A stretch of 64,000 nucleotides of DNA from Flavobacterium sp. (GCF_024305175.1 NZ_JAMWYY010000008.1:1-64000); one strand, 5' to 3'; counted from the stretch's first letter, positions 19,901-28,839 are shown. A program made the numbers and translations. The notes: generated by a model not told the origin, from the letters alone.

Positions 19901-20214
19901 CCTGCCTGTGTGTTGCGTATTCTGTTTGCTATTGTTTTATATTCTTCCTGTAGCTTTTGCATGTTCCAGGAAAAAATACTTATAAGTACAGAGGTAGACT
20001 CCAGCAGGAAAAAAGGCTCCCAACTGTTTGTGTTTATATCCTGGATATTAAAATACTTTACATAAGCCGAAAGCTTTTGTACTACTTCAATATAATCTGT
20101 TTCGGTTCTTTCGTCTATTAAAAAATAATCAGTTCTAAGGGCATCAAGAAACCTATCTGACTGGGTTGTGCCCATGCGCTGATGGATGGTGTTTTTTGTA
20201 GAACAGGTTTCCAT
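16945..20214 (-). CDS. Baseplate J-like (Afp11-like) protein
   Basis: 1089 aa; C-terminal RLRHKNRAITLWDYERLILQEFPQLIRVKCLNH and FSVKYRQEPGTDVRVLESQLVEAINRFLSPWAYD, typical of baseplate J / gp6-like wedge proteins. Confidence 0.8.
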   Translation of the reverse strand: METCSTKNTIHQRMGTTQSDRFLDALRTDYFLIDERTETDYIEVVQKLSAYVKYFNIQDINTNSWEPFFLLESTSVLISIFSWNMQKLQEEYKTIANRIRNTQAGNNKEILKQYFDGINNKLNLYDNRVKGIDSSIPAKDALLQSIQQINNLLNEVIIADINSRAEGEIQKLVKEYRFEKNVQQLFGLLQNWKNTGGDSIKQQLDSYAGHTPHYTLLLAFLKLLGIAREDLNKFTGHHLDFYYKDILRMQPKAAVPDKVHLLAQPGQINKSYVLPKGTIFLGGKNELGQNRYYASTANHNVNTITLKHLFSAFINSTPARRQADLTEINKKDIPFNVFPNPNQNEPYLPYDYASETGIMVASPLLYLSGGDRYILINISGTVYDDTGYRFFLTGEKGVIEVTTFESLTPGQNGRYLYLPPTTDKIVGYDAELHKGIKVKDTQYPVLKIVPKENVAPIRLNDESYVSLTIKVRNFKDYLLATDTGSADTAKPFYPFGEYPKNGNGFIIGANEFFVKEGASIKVNTGISVGTSIFKMNASGWVPTPEGLSTGITNDYPLQQYEPENSVPVNESIAGYIRVELNDPDYENNNTILDTTIQDGKLIVKTPQGPVVKSVTIDYDVTDSTASAKNPIETYELLPFGYQQKKLPMLRFDTALNTVRAFPLASVQRLRVFEPVLESVRQIRVPAVKQVQQLAESGGDIYLGFANAQAGNSFSVLFQLAEGTVNPMRNPATISWKYLKNNNGWQDFKSYELADATNGLLQSGLVTFTVPEDFTDSSITILPDGLFWIKINVDVTDAISDFVGVHEQALQAELVAFDKSDGVFLSNIPKDTVTKLYQPLNYIKKITQPYPSFGGSRKEESNMFYVRSSERLRHKNRAITLWDYERLILQEFPQLIRVKCLNHYNYVAEHGANTAAGYISIIPLARWSKSTIIYLKPLVSLETMQNIKAYVAGLGSPHARIMVKPPLLEKIRLNFSVKYRQEPGTDVRVLESQLVEAINRFLSPWAYDTDAIDFSGEIEISSLIQLVDDLPYVDFVTKFKVDQLVPDPTKNNKYTELSDVKSITPTTDYTLFIPNEAHNIIKITECTNES

Positions 20215-20217
20215 AAA

Positions 20218-20628
20218 TTATTTTATATAAGTTCCTTCGTTAAGATAAAAAGGAAAAACATGGTTTTGCCTTGAGTTGGTTTTCCTTATTACGTAGTCTA
20301 TCAATATGTTAAGCAGGCCCTCTGTAGATTCATCAGATGTAAAAACAATGTCTGCGACATCTATCCGGGGTTCATACTTTAATATTGCCGTTTTTATGAT
20401 ATCCTTAATGCCGGTTAGCAGCGTTACGGTTATATTTTCAAACAGCAGGGGTGTAAGGTCGCAGCCATAATCTGGCCGCATTACCCTTTCATTTAGCTTT
20501 GTTGTTATCAGTATTTGCAGGCTTTGCACAATATCCATAGCATCGCTCACGGTTATCACAGTACCCGAATCGGCATTAAATGACGGCGGAAACGACCAGC
20601 CTGTACCTAAAAATGTTTCTTCTTTCAT
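20218..20628 (-). CDS. GPW/gp25-family baseplate wedge protein
   Basis: 136 aa; MDIVQSLQILITTKLNERVMRPDYGCDLTPLLFENI...IKDIIKTAILKYEPRIDV. Confidence 0.9.
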   Translation of the reverse strand: MKEETFLGTGWSFPPSFNADSGTVITVSDAMDIVQSLQILITTKLNERVMRPDYGCDLTPLLFENITVTLLTGIKDIIKTAILKYEPRIDVADIVFTSDESTEGLLNILIDYVIRKTNSRQNHVFPFYLNEGTYIK

Positions 20629-20632
20629 ACGT

Positions 20633-20923
20633 TTAGCCTCCTATTATTACAGTTGCAAACCCGGCAACAATTTTACCACCATGAGCTGTAGAGTCGCCCA
20701 TTCTTGCAGCCTGTTTACCGCCTATGAGCACTGTCCCTGATCCCTGCACTATAGAATCTGCAGGGCCGTTGCAGGTGCAGTTATCGCCAACAACTGCGGC
20801 AGGCTGTCCGCCAATAAGTACGGTAGTATTGCTTCCCGGCATAACCGGCCCGCCCACATGAGGTACGTTACCTGTTACCATTGGGCATACATGCATATCG
20901 TTTGCTCTTGCTGCGGCTCCCAT
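20633..20923 (-). CDS. PAAR-domain spike tip protein
   Basis: 96 aa; PMVTGNVPHVGGPVMPGSNTTVLIGGQPAAVVGDNCTCNGPADSIVQGSGTVLIGGKQAARMGDSTAHGG. Confidence 0.95.
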   Translation of the reverse strand: MGAAARANDMHVCPMVTGNVPHVGGPVMPGSNTTVLIGGQPAAVVGDNCTCNGPADSIVQGSGTVLIGGKQAARMGDSTAHGGKIVAGFATVIIGG

Positions 20924-22585
20924 TTAATTAAGTTTTATTGTGGCTCCTTTCACTTCAAAATTTCCTGAAGCTTTAAGCTGAAAGGCTGCCGCCTCTGCCT
21001 TAAAGTTGCCTTTGGCTTTTATTATTACATCTTTAGCACTTTCTATCGTTATTCCGTTGTCGTTCATGCTAATCTTGTTTTTGTTTTCATCTTCCAGCAC
21101 AATACCCTTAAGCTCGTCTGATATGGTTAGCTTATTGCCCTGTGCAGTACTTAGTTCAATCGACTTTTTCTCATCGTCAAGAACAATTTTTGTCTGTTCT
21201 TTCGTTACAAAGCCTTTTATAAAATTATCGGCAGTTATGGGGTAGGGCGGGGTATGGGCACTACTGTATAAACTACCCAGTATTATTGGGTTATCGGGGT
21301 TATTGCCCAGGCAGCCCAGTATTACCTCGTCATCTACATTCGGTATAAAAAAGCTTCCCATTTCGGCTGCGCCATAAAGCGTTCCCAACCTTGCCCATAC
21401 GCCCTCGCCATTTTCTGCAAGGGCAGGAATCCGTACTTTAATTCTGAATTCATTATCCGGGTCTTCTTCAAGTTGTACCACTGTGCCAATAAGAAGCCCT
21501 CCGGTAAGGTTGGCCTGGCCTATCTGTGCCTGTGGCTTTTGTGCCTGCTGGTCTGCCATATCGGCAAAGGCATTGCCTTTTTCAAGCCCAAAGGTGTACT
21601 CTGTTTTCCATGTACCGTTTTCAATAATATGCCGTTCTCCGGTTATCAGCAACACTTTGTTATCTATCTGGGCGTGCACCTTATTACAGATAATATAGTC
21701 TCCGGCTATAGCTTCTAAATTGCCGAACGTAAGTACCTTTCCATATATATGCAGCAGGTCACTTTTTTTAAGAGTGGCATTAGCCATAAGCGTTATAGTG
21801 CCCTGGCTGAACCTGTTTTCGTTTAGGCGTACTATTTTATTGTTTTCATAATCAGCTTCCTGCTCAGCTTCGGTTTTCTGTACGCTCTGGCTTGCAGGAT
21901 CCCAGTAGTCTATAGAAACTTTTTTTATTTTTTTAGACAGGTCGGCCTTTCCTGAGAAAGCAAATATGTTAATGCCGGTTTCGGCGAAATATTTTTCAGA
22001 TTGTGACTGGGTAATATCTATACCTTTAAGCTCGCTATTCCTTGCAGCCACCATGACTCCGACAGAGTCGAGGTAGGATAAGATAAAATCCCACGGGGTA
22101 ACAGATGAGTTCATTGTTATTTTCTCCTGTCCCCATTCTTGTCCTGTCAGGCTGCTGTCTACTGTCAGGCTGCCTGCCGCTGCCTCAAGATGGTCATCAA
22201 AAGTCAGCTCGTTGGTTTCGGCTTCAGTGCCGGTAAAAGTCATTTTGTAACACTCGTCCTTACACTCTACCTTTATCAGGTTTTGGTTAGGCAGCGTTTT
22301 CTTTTCAATAGATTTTATAAAACCCTTAAACAGTGTTTTTTTTCCTTTATCGGTTGTAATATCAAATGTAAGTTCGCCATTTAATTCAAGTTCATCGCTT
22401 TCAAGCAGTTCTTTTCCGGCATTGTCAAGATTAGAAGCAAAAAAGACAAATTTTGCCGTTGGTATTTTATTCAGCTCAAAGTTAATTTCGGCATCAATTA
22501 ATAGTGTGCCGAGGCCCTTAGCCTGGCCTGCAGTAATTTCATAGTTTAGTACTTTATAATCTGGTGTATATGGATTTACAGCCAT
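20924..22585 (-). CDS. VgrG/Afp8-like spike protein
   Basis: 553 aa; gp5/VgrG OB-fold region (GGLLIGTVVQLEEDPDNEFRIKVRIPALAENGEGVWARL...FFIPNVDDEVILGCLGNNPDNPIILGSLYS). Confidence 0.9.
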   Translation of the reverse strand: MAVNPYTPDYKVLNYEITAGQAKGLGTLLIDAEINFELNKIPTAKFVFFASNLDNAGKELLESDELELNGELTFDITTDKGKKTLFKGFIKSIEKKTLPNQNLIKVECKDECYKMTFTGTEAETNELTFDDHLEAAAGSLTVDSSLTGQEWGQEKITMNSSVTPWDFILSYLDSVGVMVAARNSELKGIDITQSQSEKYFAETGINIFAFSGKADLSKKIKKVSIDYWDPASQSVQKTEAEQEADYENNKIVRLNENRFSQGTITLMANATLKKSDLLHIYGKVLTFGNLEAIAGDYIICNKVHAQIDNKVLLITGERHIIENGTWKTEYTFGLEKGNAFADMADQQAQKPQAQIGQANLTGGLLIGTVVQLEEDPDNEFRIKVRIPALAENGEGVWARLGTLYGAAEMGSFFIPNVDDEVILGCLGNNPDNPIILGSLYSSAHTPPYPITADNFIKGFVTKEQTKIVLDDEKKSIELSTAQGNKLTISDELKGIVLEDENKNKISMNDNGITIESAKDVIIKAKGNFKAEAAAFQLKASGNFEVKGATIKLN

Positions 22586-22590
22586 TTTTA

Positions 22591-23331
22591 TTATTTAATT
22601 GGTGGAAAAAGTAGCTTAGTGCCTGTGGGTATATCCCTAAAGGATAGTAAGCCGTTTGCTCTGGCAACATCAGTATAGTAATCGGGGCTTTCATATATTT
22701 TTTCTGCAATTACCGATAATCGGTCGCCCATTGTAAAAATTCGTTCATGGGTAAGGTCTGGAGAACTGGCCTTTTGTTGTTCCTGTAACAGCTTGATGGT
22801 TGTTGAGCCAGCAAAACTACAACGTGCTATTGCCCTTAACGGCTCTCCCTGCGAGTTGAACATGTAATACTGCACCTCCATACTGGTAAGCCTGCCTTTA
22901 AGGATAAATTCGCCCCAAGTAAGCTTTAAATAAGGTGGCTCGTGTGTATTTCCATTATATTCAGTCAGCAGGTCTTTAAATGTGCTAAGTTCTTTACTAA
23001 TTGATTTTGCCTGCCCAAAATTAAAAGGTACAAAACTGCTTGCTATACTTGAAAGCGACATACCGCCACCGCCTGTTTTTGCAGGAGGCACCACACCCGT
23101 ACTATCAAATAAAAATTCAAACGCGGCAGTTTCAGAATTACTGGACTGGTAGTTCAGTACATTTTGCGAACTTCCAACCGGTTGCTGCTCTGTATAAACA
23201 ATAGTTTTAGTTGTACTGTACTTATCAGGATTAAGTTGTACGTATATAGTTTTTTTCGCGCTGCCGGAATCGGGTTTATCAAAGATTTCAATCTTCATTT
23301 TGTCTATTATACCCAGTGCTGCCTGTATCAT
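22591..23331 (-). CDS. LysM-containing Afp7-like baseplate hub protein
   Basis: 246 aa; C-terminal LysM-like GDRLSVIAEKIYESPDYYTDVARANGLLSFRDIPTGTKLLFPPIK. Confidence 0.85.
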   Translation of the reverse strand: MIQAALGIIDKMKIEIFDKPDSGSAKKTIYVQLNPDKYSTTKTIVYTEQQPVGSSQNVLNYQSSNSETAAFEFLFDSTGVVPPAKTGGGGMSLSSIASSFVPFNFGQAKSISKELSTFKDLLTEYNGNTHEPPYLKLTWGEFILKGRLTSMEVQYYMFNSQGEPLRAIARCSFAGSTTIKLLQEQQKASSPDLTHERIFTMGDRLSVIAEKIYESPDYYTDVARANGLLSFRDIPTGTKLLFPPIK

Positions 23332-23501
23332 CTTTCTTCCCTTTCTTTAAGTTTTTCCATAATAGTTGCAGTACATTCTTCCACAATTTGCTTTTTTAGC
23401 GCCATAATGTCTGCTTTGCGCTCCTGTGGCTTTTGGTTCTCAACCCTCGGGGCTTCGCCAATGGTCATTTTTATATGCAGCTCTTTTATCTCTATTGGCA
23501 T
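23328..23501 (-). CDS. DUF5908-family small eCIS protein
   Basis: 57 aa, not in the ORF track as a minus-strand CDS: MPIEIKELHIKMTIGEAPRVENQKPQERKADIMALKKQIVEECTATIMEKLKEREER; stop overlaps the next start (ATGA). Confidence 0.85.
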   Translation of the reverse strand: MPIEIKELHIKMTIGEAPRVENQKPQERKADIMALKKQIVEECTATIMEKLKEREER

Positions 23502-23505
23502 CGGC

Positions 23506-23964
23506 TTAAATATTTGAGGCTGATATTTCTTTAAAAAAGTTGTATTTAAGGGTAATAGTTTCTATTACCAGTTTGCTTTCTTCGGCATTAAAATCGCTGT
23601 ATTCAATAGAAAGGGGTATAGCATGTGCCACATACCAGCTTCTTAAAGGCACACCCTTATCATTAAGCAATAGTATGGTAAGGTTTGCCGGAGAGAAATT
23701 AAAATTCTCTATGTTGCTTTTGCACCAGGTGTTTAGTGCAGAAGTTTCGGCGGTAAGGCACCTTTTTAAAACCAGGTCGCTATACTGTATGCCTTTAGGC
23801 AAATTGTGCGTAAACCTGTTTTGCCCCCCCTCCTTATAGGTTTCCATTTCAACGGTGGCCTTAAGCCCTGTTACACTCTGAAACTTAGTATCTACACTAA
23901 GTATAGGCAGAAGCTCAAAATGCACCGTGAAATAGAAACCTGTTATAGGGGTAGATTGAAACAT
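23506..23964 (-). CDS. Phage tail tube-like protein (gp19 family), second tube paralogue
   Basis: 152 aa; FYFTVHFELLPILSVDTKFQSVTGLKATVEMETYKEGGQNRFTHNLPKGIQYSDLVLKR. Confidence 0.85.
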   Translation of the reverse strand: MFQSTPITGFYFTVHFELLPILSVDTKFQSVTGLKATVEMETYKEGGQNRFTHNLPKGIQYSDLVLKRCLTAETSALNTWCKSNIENFNFSPANLTILLLNDKGVPLRSWYVAHAIPLSIEYSDFNAEESKLVIETITLKYNFFKEISASNI

Positions 23965-23970
23965 ACGTTT

Positions 23971-24411
23971 TTATGAAAGATATTCAACTTCAAATCCCTG
24001 GTTGGCTATCTCAACCGTTTCTATTGCTACTTCGTTAGCATCCGATTTTAAATCGGTGCTCTTTAAAGAAACAATAAAACAGTCTCTCACTTTCCAAACC
24101 ACAACCGGGTTATGGTTTTCGTCCAGTAACGATATGGTAATGCTGCGCCTTTCTACAAGGTTCATGGCAACAGTGTTATACCATGTTATAAAATCGCTCT
24201 GGTTAACAAAAACACCTCTTTTAAGGGTTATGTTGCCGTTTTTCTGAAGGCCGGGCATTTTCATTTTGGAGAACTGAGGGCTGTTGCCCATACGATATTC
24301 TATAACATCTAAGGCCTGCTCCATTCCTGAAACCTCTGTAAAAGACATTGTTGTTCCACCCCAGTTCACGCTAAAGTGAAATTTAGGTAGTGGATAATTC
24401 GAATTTGCCAT
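23971..24411 (-). CDS. Phage tail tube-like protein (gp19 family), major tube
   Basis: 146 aa; PKFHFSVNWGGTTMSFTEVSGMEQALDVIEYRMGNSPQFSKMKMPGLQKNGNITLKRG. Confidence 0.9.
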   Translation of the reverse strand: MANSNYPLPKFHFSVNWGGTTMSFTEVSGMEQALDVIEYRMGNSPQFSKMKMPGLQKNGNITLKRGVFVNQSDFITWYNTVAMNLVERRSITISLLDENHNPVVVWKVRDCFIVSLKSTDLKSDANEVAIETVEIANQGFEVEYLS

Positions 24412-24425
24412 AATAAATTACTGTA

Positions 24426-26345
24426 TTAAGATTGTTGAAGCATTTGTTTGAACTCTACAATGATAAATTCTGCCGGCCTGGTAGGAGCATAACCTACTTT
24501 TACAATCATACGGCCTTCATTGATATCCTGCGGAGTCATGGTTTGGTTTAAGCCGATTGATACAAAAAATGCATCGCTTGGCTTGGCGCCTGCAAGGCCG
24601 CCATCATTCCATACATTGGTAAGGTAGTTCTCTATCATACCTTTAACATTAATCCATGTTTGCGATGTGTTAGGCTCAAACACATAATGCTGGCATGCGT
24701 TTTTGATAGATTCTTCTATCGTGTTGGCAAGGCGCCTTACGTTTACATACCTCCAGTCGTTACTGTTACCGTCAAGCGTGCGTGCACCCCAAACAAGGAA
24801 CCCCATGCCTGTAAATTTCCTGATTGCGTTTACAGATTTACCTGTGTCGCTAACATTCATAGGGCCCTGCTCCCTGTCGTTAATATCATCTGTAAGGCCT
24901 ATTATACCGTTAATGCTAACATTTGCAGGGGCTTTCCATACACCTCTTGTAGCATCGGTTTGTGCATATATACCTGCAATGGCACCGCTTGGCGGTACTG
25001 TATTAAGGCTTTGGTCAAGGTAAGATGTAATTACATTATACATTGGTATTTGTGATACCAGTTGCCCTTGCTGGTAAGAAAGGTACCTGTCAAAAGAACT
25101 GAATGCAGAGGCCATTGCTGCAAGTACATCATTGTTAAGCCTTGTAAGCTGTGCCGTGATTTTTGCATAATCAACCTGTTTAAAGGTATCCGGCCCAACG
25201 GTAGTTTCTGTACTTAACTTATCAAGGTAGGAGTTAGGTGTGTTTCCTGTTGTAATAACGTTTGCACCCCAGGCTGCATCAAAGCCACCTGTTATTACAG
25301 TACCATAATTACCAACAGGAGTCACTGTTGTAGTTGCATCAGTTTTTAGTGTGGCATATTCCGCTTTAAAATCGGCTAACCTGCGGGCATACTGAAGCAG
25401 GCTTGTACTTATTACCTGATTAGCCTGTGTTTTTAATCCTGCATCTGATATAGCCGTGTCAGGTTTTCCAAGCTTTGTTAACTGCCCCCATACTTTTTCA
25501 AGATTGGCTTTCAACTCATTGGTTGTTGCTATAGAATCAATTTGCTTATCTGCAGCAGGAATAGATTCCCAGGAATCTTTTAAGGCTTCTGCCGAACCCG
25601 CAGCACTTATATAATTATCTATAGCTGTATTTAGTTCAGTATCTGAAGGAGAAAACCTTTTAAAGCCACCCGGTATTGCCGCATTTAGTATTGAAAAGTT
25701 ATACTGGCTGGCAAAGCTGGTATACAGGTGCGGGTAGTAAGCAGCGCCATATTTAAGGCTTTGTATGCCCACATTATCACGGAAGCTTGTTAGCGCATCA
25801 TCAAGATTGTCATCCTGCTTAACGTCCATAATAACAAAACGGTCCATTAATTCCTGGCACTGTAAAAGTGCAGTTTTTTGAAGGTTACCCAATACATCAG
25901 CATCCAGGCTCACTGCGTCAGGAAATAATAAAAGTGTAGGCTCATCATAACTTTCAAGAGCATCTAAACCGGCAGTTATGTCTGTCTCGTCAATATCATC
26001 TTCATAAGAACCAACAGAAACTATATAACATTCTCCGCCGCCATTTGCAAAAAATAACTGAAGGCTGTTGTAAAGCTTATACTGGCTTTCTGTAACTGTA
26101 GTGCCCGTAGTTGGCATGTTATTAGCATCTAATACTACAGTAATGTCTTCCGGCTGTGGTGCACCGCCAAAATACTGGTTATACTCCAGCAGCGATACAA
26201 TTTTTAAAGGCTTTAAAGCTTCCGGTGCCGTTTCTGTATATCCTACAAAAGCAGGAATGGCTGTTGCTACCTGTGCAACTGATTGGGGAAAAGCATCAAT
26301 TTCGTTGATGTAAACCCCCGGGGTTTTGATTGAACTAATATTCAT
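24426..26345 (-). CDS. eCIS contractile sheath protein
   Basis: 639 aa; N-terminus SIKTPGVYINEIDAFPQSVAQVATAIPAFVGYTE; C-terminus VWGARTLDGNSNDWRYVNVRRLANTIEESIKNACQHYVFEPNTSQTWINVKGMIENYLTNVWNDGGLAG. Confidence 0.95.
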   Translation of the reverse strand: MNISSIKTPGVYINEIDAFPQSVAQVATAIPAFVGYTETAPEALKPLKIVSLLEYNQYFGGAPQPEDITVVLDANNMPTTGTTVTESQYKLYNSLQLFFANGGGECYIVSVGSYEDDIDETDITAGLDALESYDEPTLLLFPDAVSLDADVLGNLQKTALLQCQELMDRFVIMDVKQDDNLDDALTSFRDNVGIQSLKYGAAYYPHLYTSFASQYNFSILNAAIPGGFKRFSPSDTELNTAIDNYISAAGSAEALKDSWESIPAADKQIDSIATTNELKANLEKVWGQLTKLGKPDTAISDAGLKTQANQVISTSLLQYARRLADFKAEYATLKTDATTTVTPVGNYGTVITGGFDAAWGANVITTGNTPNSYLDKLSTETTVGPDTFKQVDYAKITAQLTRLNNDVLAAMASAFSSFDRYLSYQQGQLVSQIPMYNVITSYLDQSLNTVPPSGAIAGIYAQTDATRGVWKAPANVSINGIIGLTDDINDREQGPMNVSDTGKSVNAIRKFTGMGFLVWGARTLDGNSNDWRYVNVRRLANTIEESIKNACQHYVFEPNTSQTWINVKGMIENYLTNVWNDGGLAGAKPSDAFFVSIGLNQTMTPQDINEGRMIVKVGYAPTRPAEFIIVEFKQMLQQS

Positions 26346-26376
26346 AATTAAAGTTTGTTAAAAAATCTTTTTTTGT

Positions 26377-27030
26377 TTACTTGATTACTTCCTTTGTTTC
26401 CAGTTCTCCCGAAGGGTCATCTTTATTATCTCTCCATAGTTCCAGTTCTACTTCTTTTACAATTGGTTGATTTATTATGTCTTCTTTTTGGATTCGGATC
26501 ATCCTCATGCTGTATACCACAGAAGGCATATAGCGGCTGCCGAGGTATGACCACAACTGGTTAACCTGATCTGTTTTAAGGCTCACCATATCCAGTATTA
26601 TTTTTGTAGATTCTTCTTTTTCCTCTTCGGTAGCAGGCGGCGCTATATTTAGCTGCCCGTTGTAGTAGTAAAACACATTTTCGTTCTGGAAGTAGCGTAT
26701 AACTTCTTCAAGCCTTTTGAGACCGTCTTCATATTTTGTATTTTCTTTATCATAAGAAGAAAACAATAAAGAGATGATAAGGTTTTGTGCAGGCTTGTGA
26801 AATCTTTTTACCGTGTTAGACCCAGGCTGGTACTTTTGGTACAGGCTTTGGTTTTTAAGTGTTTTATCTTCCTCTATGTTAACAATAGAAAGTACAATTG
26901 CAGATGATGTTTCAACAGGTGTATCATGCTCCTTTAACGTAGCAATATTGTTAAGGTGCACTTTTACGTGCGTAGATGTATTGTCCTCTACCTTTAAAAT
27001 AAGATCGGCAAGCACATCGGTTATCATCAT
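26377..27030 (-). CDS. DUF4255 / Afp16-Pvc16-like tail terminator (cap) protein
   Basis: 217 aa; first gene of the operon; IVLSIVNIEEDKTLKN...FHKPAQNLIISLLFSSY...YEDGLKRLEEVIRYFQNENVF. Confidence 0.85.
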   Translation of the reverse strand: MMITDVLADLILKVEDNTSTHVKVHLNNIATLKEHDTPVETSSAIVLSIVNIEEDKTLKNQSLYQKYQPGSNTVKRFHKPAQNLIISLLFSSYDKENTKYEDGLKRLEEVIRYFQNENVFYYYNGQLNIAPPATEEEKEESTKIILDMVSLKTDQVNQLWSYLGSRYMPSVVYSMRMIRIQKEDIINQPIVKEVELELWRDNKDDPSGELETKEVIK

Positions 27031-27191
27031 AATTGCAGTAATTTTTTAGTTGTTTAGGATGTGTTAAAACTATCCTAATTACACAGATTGTGCAATGCGT
27101 ATTTTTACTGAATTTTATATGCTTCTTGTAAGCATGACGAAAATTGACCCATAATTTGACTTATTTTGGAGCATATTTTTCATAGAATTAA

Positions 27192-27219
27192 TTGACAGAA
27201 TGAATTTTATATATATTTG
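27192..27219 (+). promoter_or_regulatory. Putative Bacteroidota promoter for the fibre-like gene at 27320
   Basis: TTG (27192-27194), 17 bp spacer, TATATTTG (27212-27219) matching TAnnTTTG. Confidence 0.5.
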
Positions 27220-27319
27220 CAGTGACTCCTTTGTTTTTGAAGAATCATCTATATGGCTCAGCATCCTGTTATGTTGCTCCCTTTCTTTCTGTACCCTTTA
27301 TACATAACCTTCAAAAACC

Positions 27320-28219
27320 ATGATAGAAAACAGAGATATACTTAAATCTTATTTTGAGCCGGGAGATAAGCCTTCGCACTCCCACTATGCTAATGTTATA
27401 GACAGCCTGATGCACAGGGAAGAAGATAAGGCCCCTGCTGTTAAGCCGGTTGATATTGAGAACGATACACAATTTGTGACACCTAAAGTGGCAGCACTTA
27501 TTGTAGAATCTGTTGCTGTTAAAACTGTAAATGATATAACCCCCGACGAAAACGGTAATGTAACGGTTACAAACATTAGCGGAAGTGCTGCAACCATTAC
27601 CGGTACTGTTGCGGTTAGCCAGGTTTCGGGGCTGCAACAGGATTTGGATGAGAAGGTTAGCAGTAACAACCTTAAAACAGTAAATGGTGAGCCGCTAACA
27701 GGATCAGGGAATATTACCATAGCAACCGGGCAAAAAAAGATAATTTCAGTTCCGGCCGCTCCTTATACCATTCCGGGTACTTCGCCTGCCGTTGCATTTC
27801 CTACAGGTTGCGACGTAATTCCGTTAGAAGGAAACAAAACCTATATATTTAAGGGGAAATATTATATAGCTAATGGTACTTCTCACACTATTTCTATTGG
27901 ATGGTCAACTGACAGGCTTGGTATTACTTCTATGGAATATTACGCACGGTTATTTTCATCTAATTTAAATGCTTATGCTACAGCGCTTACCCAAACACAG
28001 GTAAGTGGTATTGGCATGAAGGTACTAAACAGCTCTACGGCTTCTCCAACTAGCTCTATCGAGTTTGAGGGGGTGATAAGATGTATCACAGGCGGAAACA
28101 TCACACCTTTAATTGCTTTTTCTACGCCTGCATCTACCCCGCTTAGTACCATGAAAGTTGGCAGCTTTTTAGAATTTACCGAAATTGGAGATGATAGGGT
28201 AACCTTTATACAAACCTGA
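27320..28219 (+). CDS. Tail-fibre-like protein
   Basis: 299 aa; fibre-style segments KTVNDITPDENGNVTVTNISGSAATITGTVAVSQVSGLQQDLDEKVSSNNLKTVNGEPLTGSGNITIA; N-terminus similar in pattern to the 176 aa protein at 30342. Confidence 0.65.
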   Translation: MIENRDILKSYFEPGDKPSHSHYANVIDSLMHREEDKAPAVKPVDIENDTQFVTPKVAALIVESVAVKTVNDITPDENGNVTVTNISGSAATITGTVAVSQVSGLQQDLDEKVSSNNLKTVNGEPLTGSGNITIATGQKKIISVPAAPYTIPGTSPAVAFPTGCDVIPLEGNKTYIFKGKYYIANGTSHTISIGWSTDRLGITSMEYYARLFSSNLNAYATALTQTQVSGIGMKVLNSSTASPTSSIEFEGVIRCITGGNITPLIAFSTPASTPLSTMKVGSFLEFTEIGDDRVTFIQT

Positions 28220-28221
28220 AT

Positions 28222-28839
28222 ATGAGCCTTAATATTAAAAAGCTGAACCGCTTTACAACACTGCCTTTTGTTATTGATATGCTGAGGCGCAAAAAGCTAA
28301 CGCTGCTTAACCCCATGTCGTGGGAAGATTATAACGACAGGAAAACGCTTGAGGTATATAAATCAAAGTCCGGGTATGAGAGTGTATATGTATTGTGCCT
28401 TACACATGAGAATGAAACCATACACCACTGGAATTCTTATGCGTCGGGCACAGCAGGTTGTTGTGTAGAGTTTAGCCCATCAAAACTGTTTACTTCTTTT
28501 GAGCAGCATAAAGATATTATGCATGGCAGGATGGACTATATAAGCATTAGGGATTTGGGAGATTATCCTACAGAAAATATTCCTTTTTTAAAACGGCTTC
28601 CCTACAGGCCGGAGCGTGAATACAGGATTATTGCTTCCGGGCGCAATGCACAGGCAGCCAGTTTTGATATTGATATAGATTTAGGTTCTGTAAGGCGAAT
28701 TACACTGAGCGGTAAACTGCCCACAACAACTTTTAACAGCATTAAAAGTATGCTTTATGGAATTAATCCTGATTTTAAAGGAAAAATTAGCCATTCAACA
28801 TTATACCGTAATCCGCAGTGGATAAATCATTTTGAATAA
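28222..28839 (+). CDS. DUF2971-like protein
   Basis: 205 aa; LTLLNPMSWEDYNDRKTLEVY...VYVLCLTHENETIHHWNSYASGTAGCCVEFSPSKL...YRPEREYRII. Confidence 0.65.
   Translation: MSLNIKKLNRFTTLPFVIDMLRRKKLTLLNPMSWEDYNDRKTLEVYKSKSGYESVYVLCLTHENETIHHWNSYASGTAGCCVEFSPSKLFTSFEQHKDIMHGRMDYISIRDLGDYPTENIPFLKRLPYRPEREYRIIASGRNAQAASFDIDIDLGSVRRITLSGKLPTTTFNSIKSMLYGINPDFKGKISHSTLYRNPQWINHFE

Noticed and set aside
5532-27030. Prophage or conventional T6SS interpretation
   Set aside because: No capsid, portal, terminase, integrase or lysis genes and no TssJLM/ClpV-like genes; DUF4255, DUF5908, LysM hub, Afp11/12-like and CIS tape-measure proteins fit an eCIS better. A complete exclusion needs flanking sequence.
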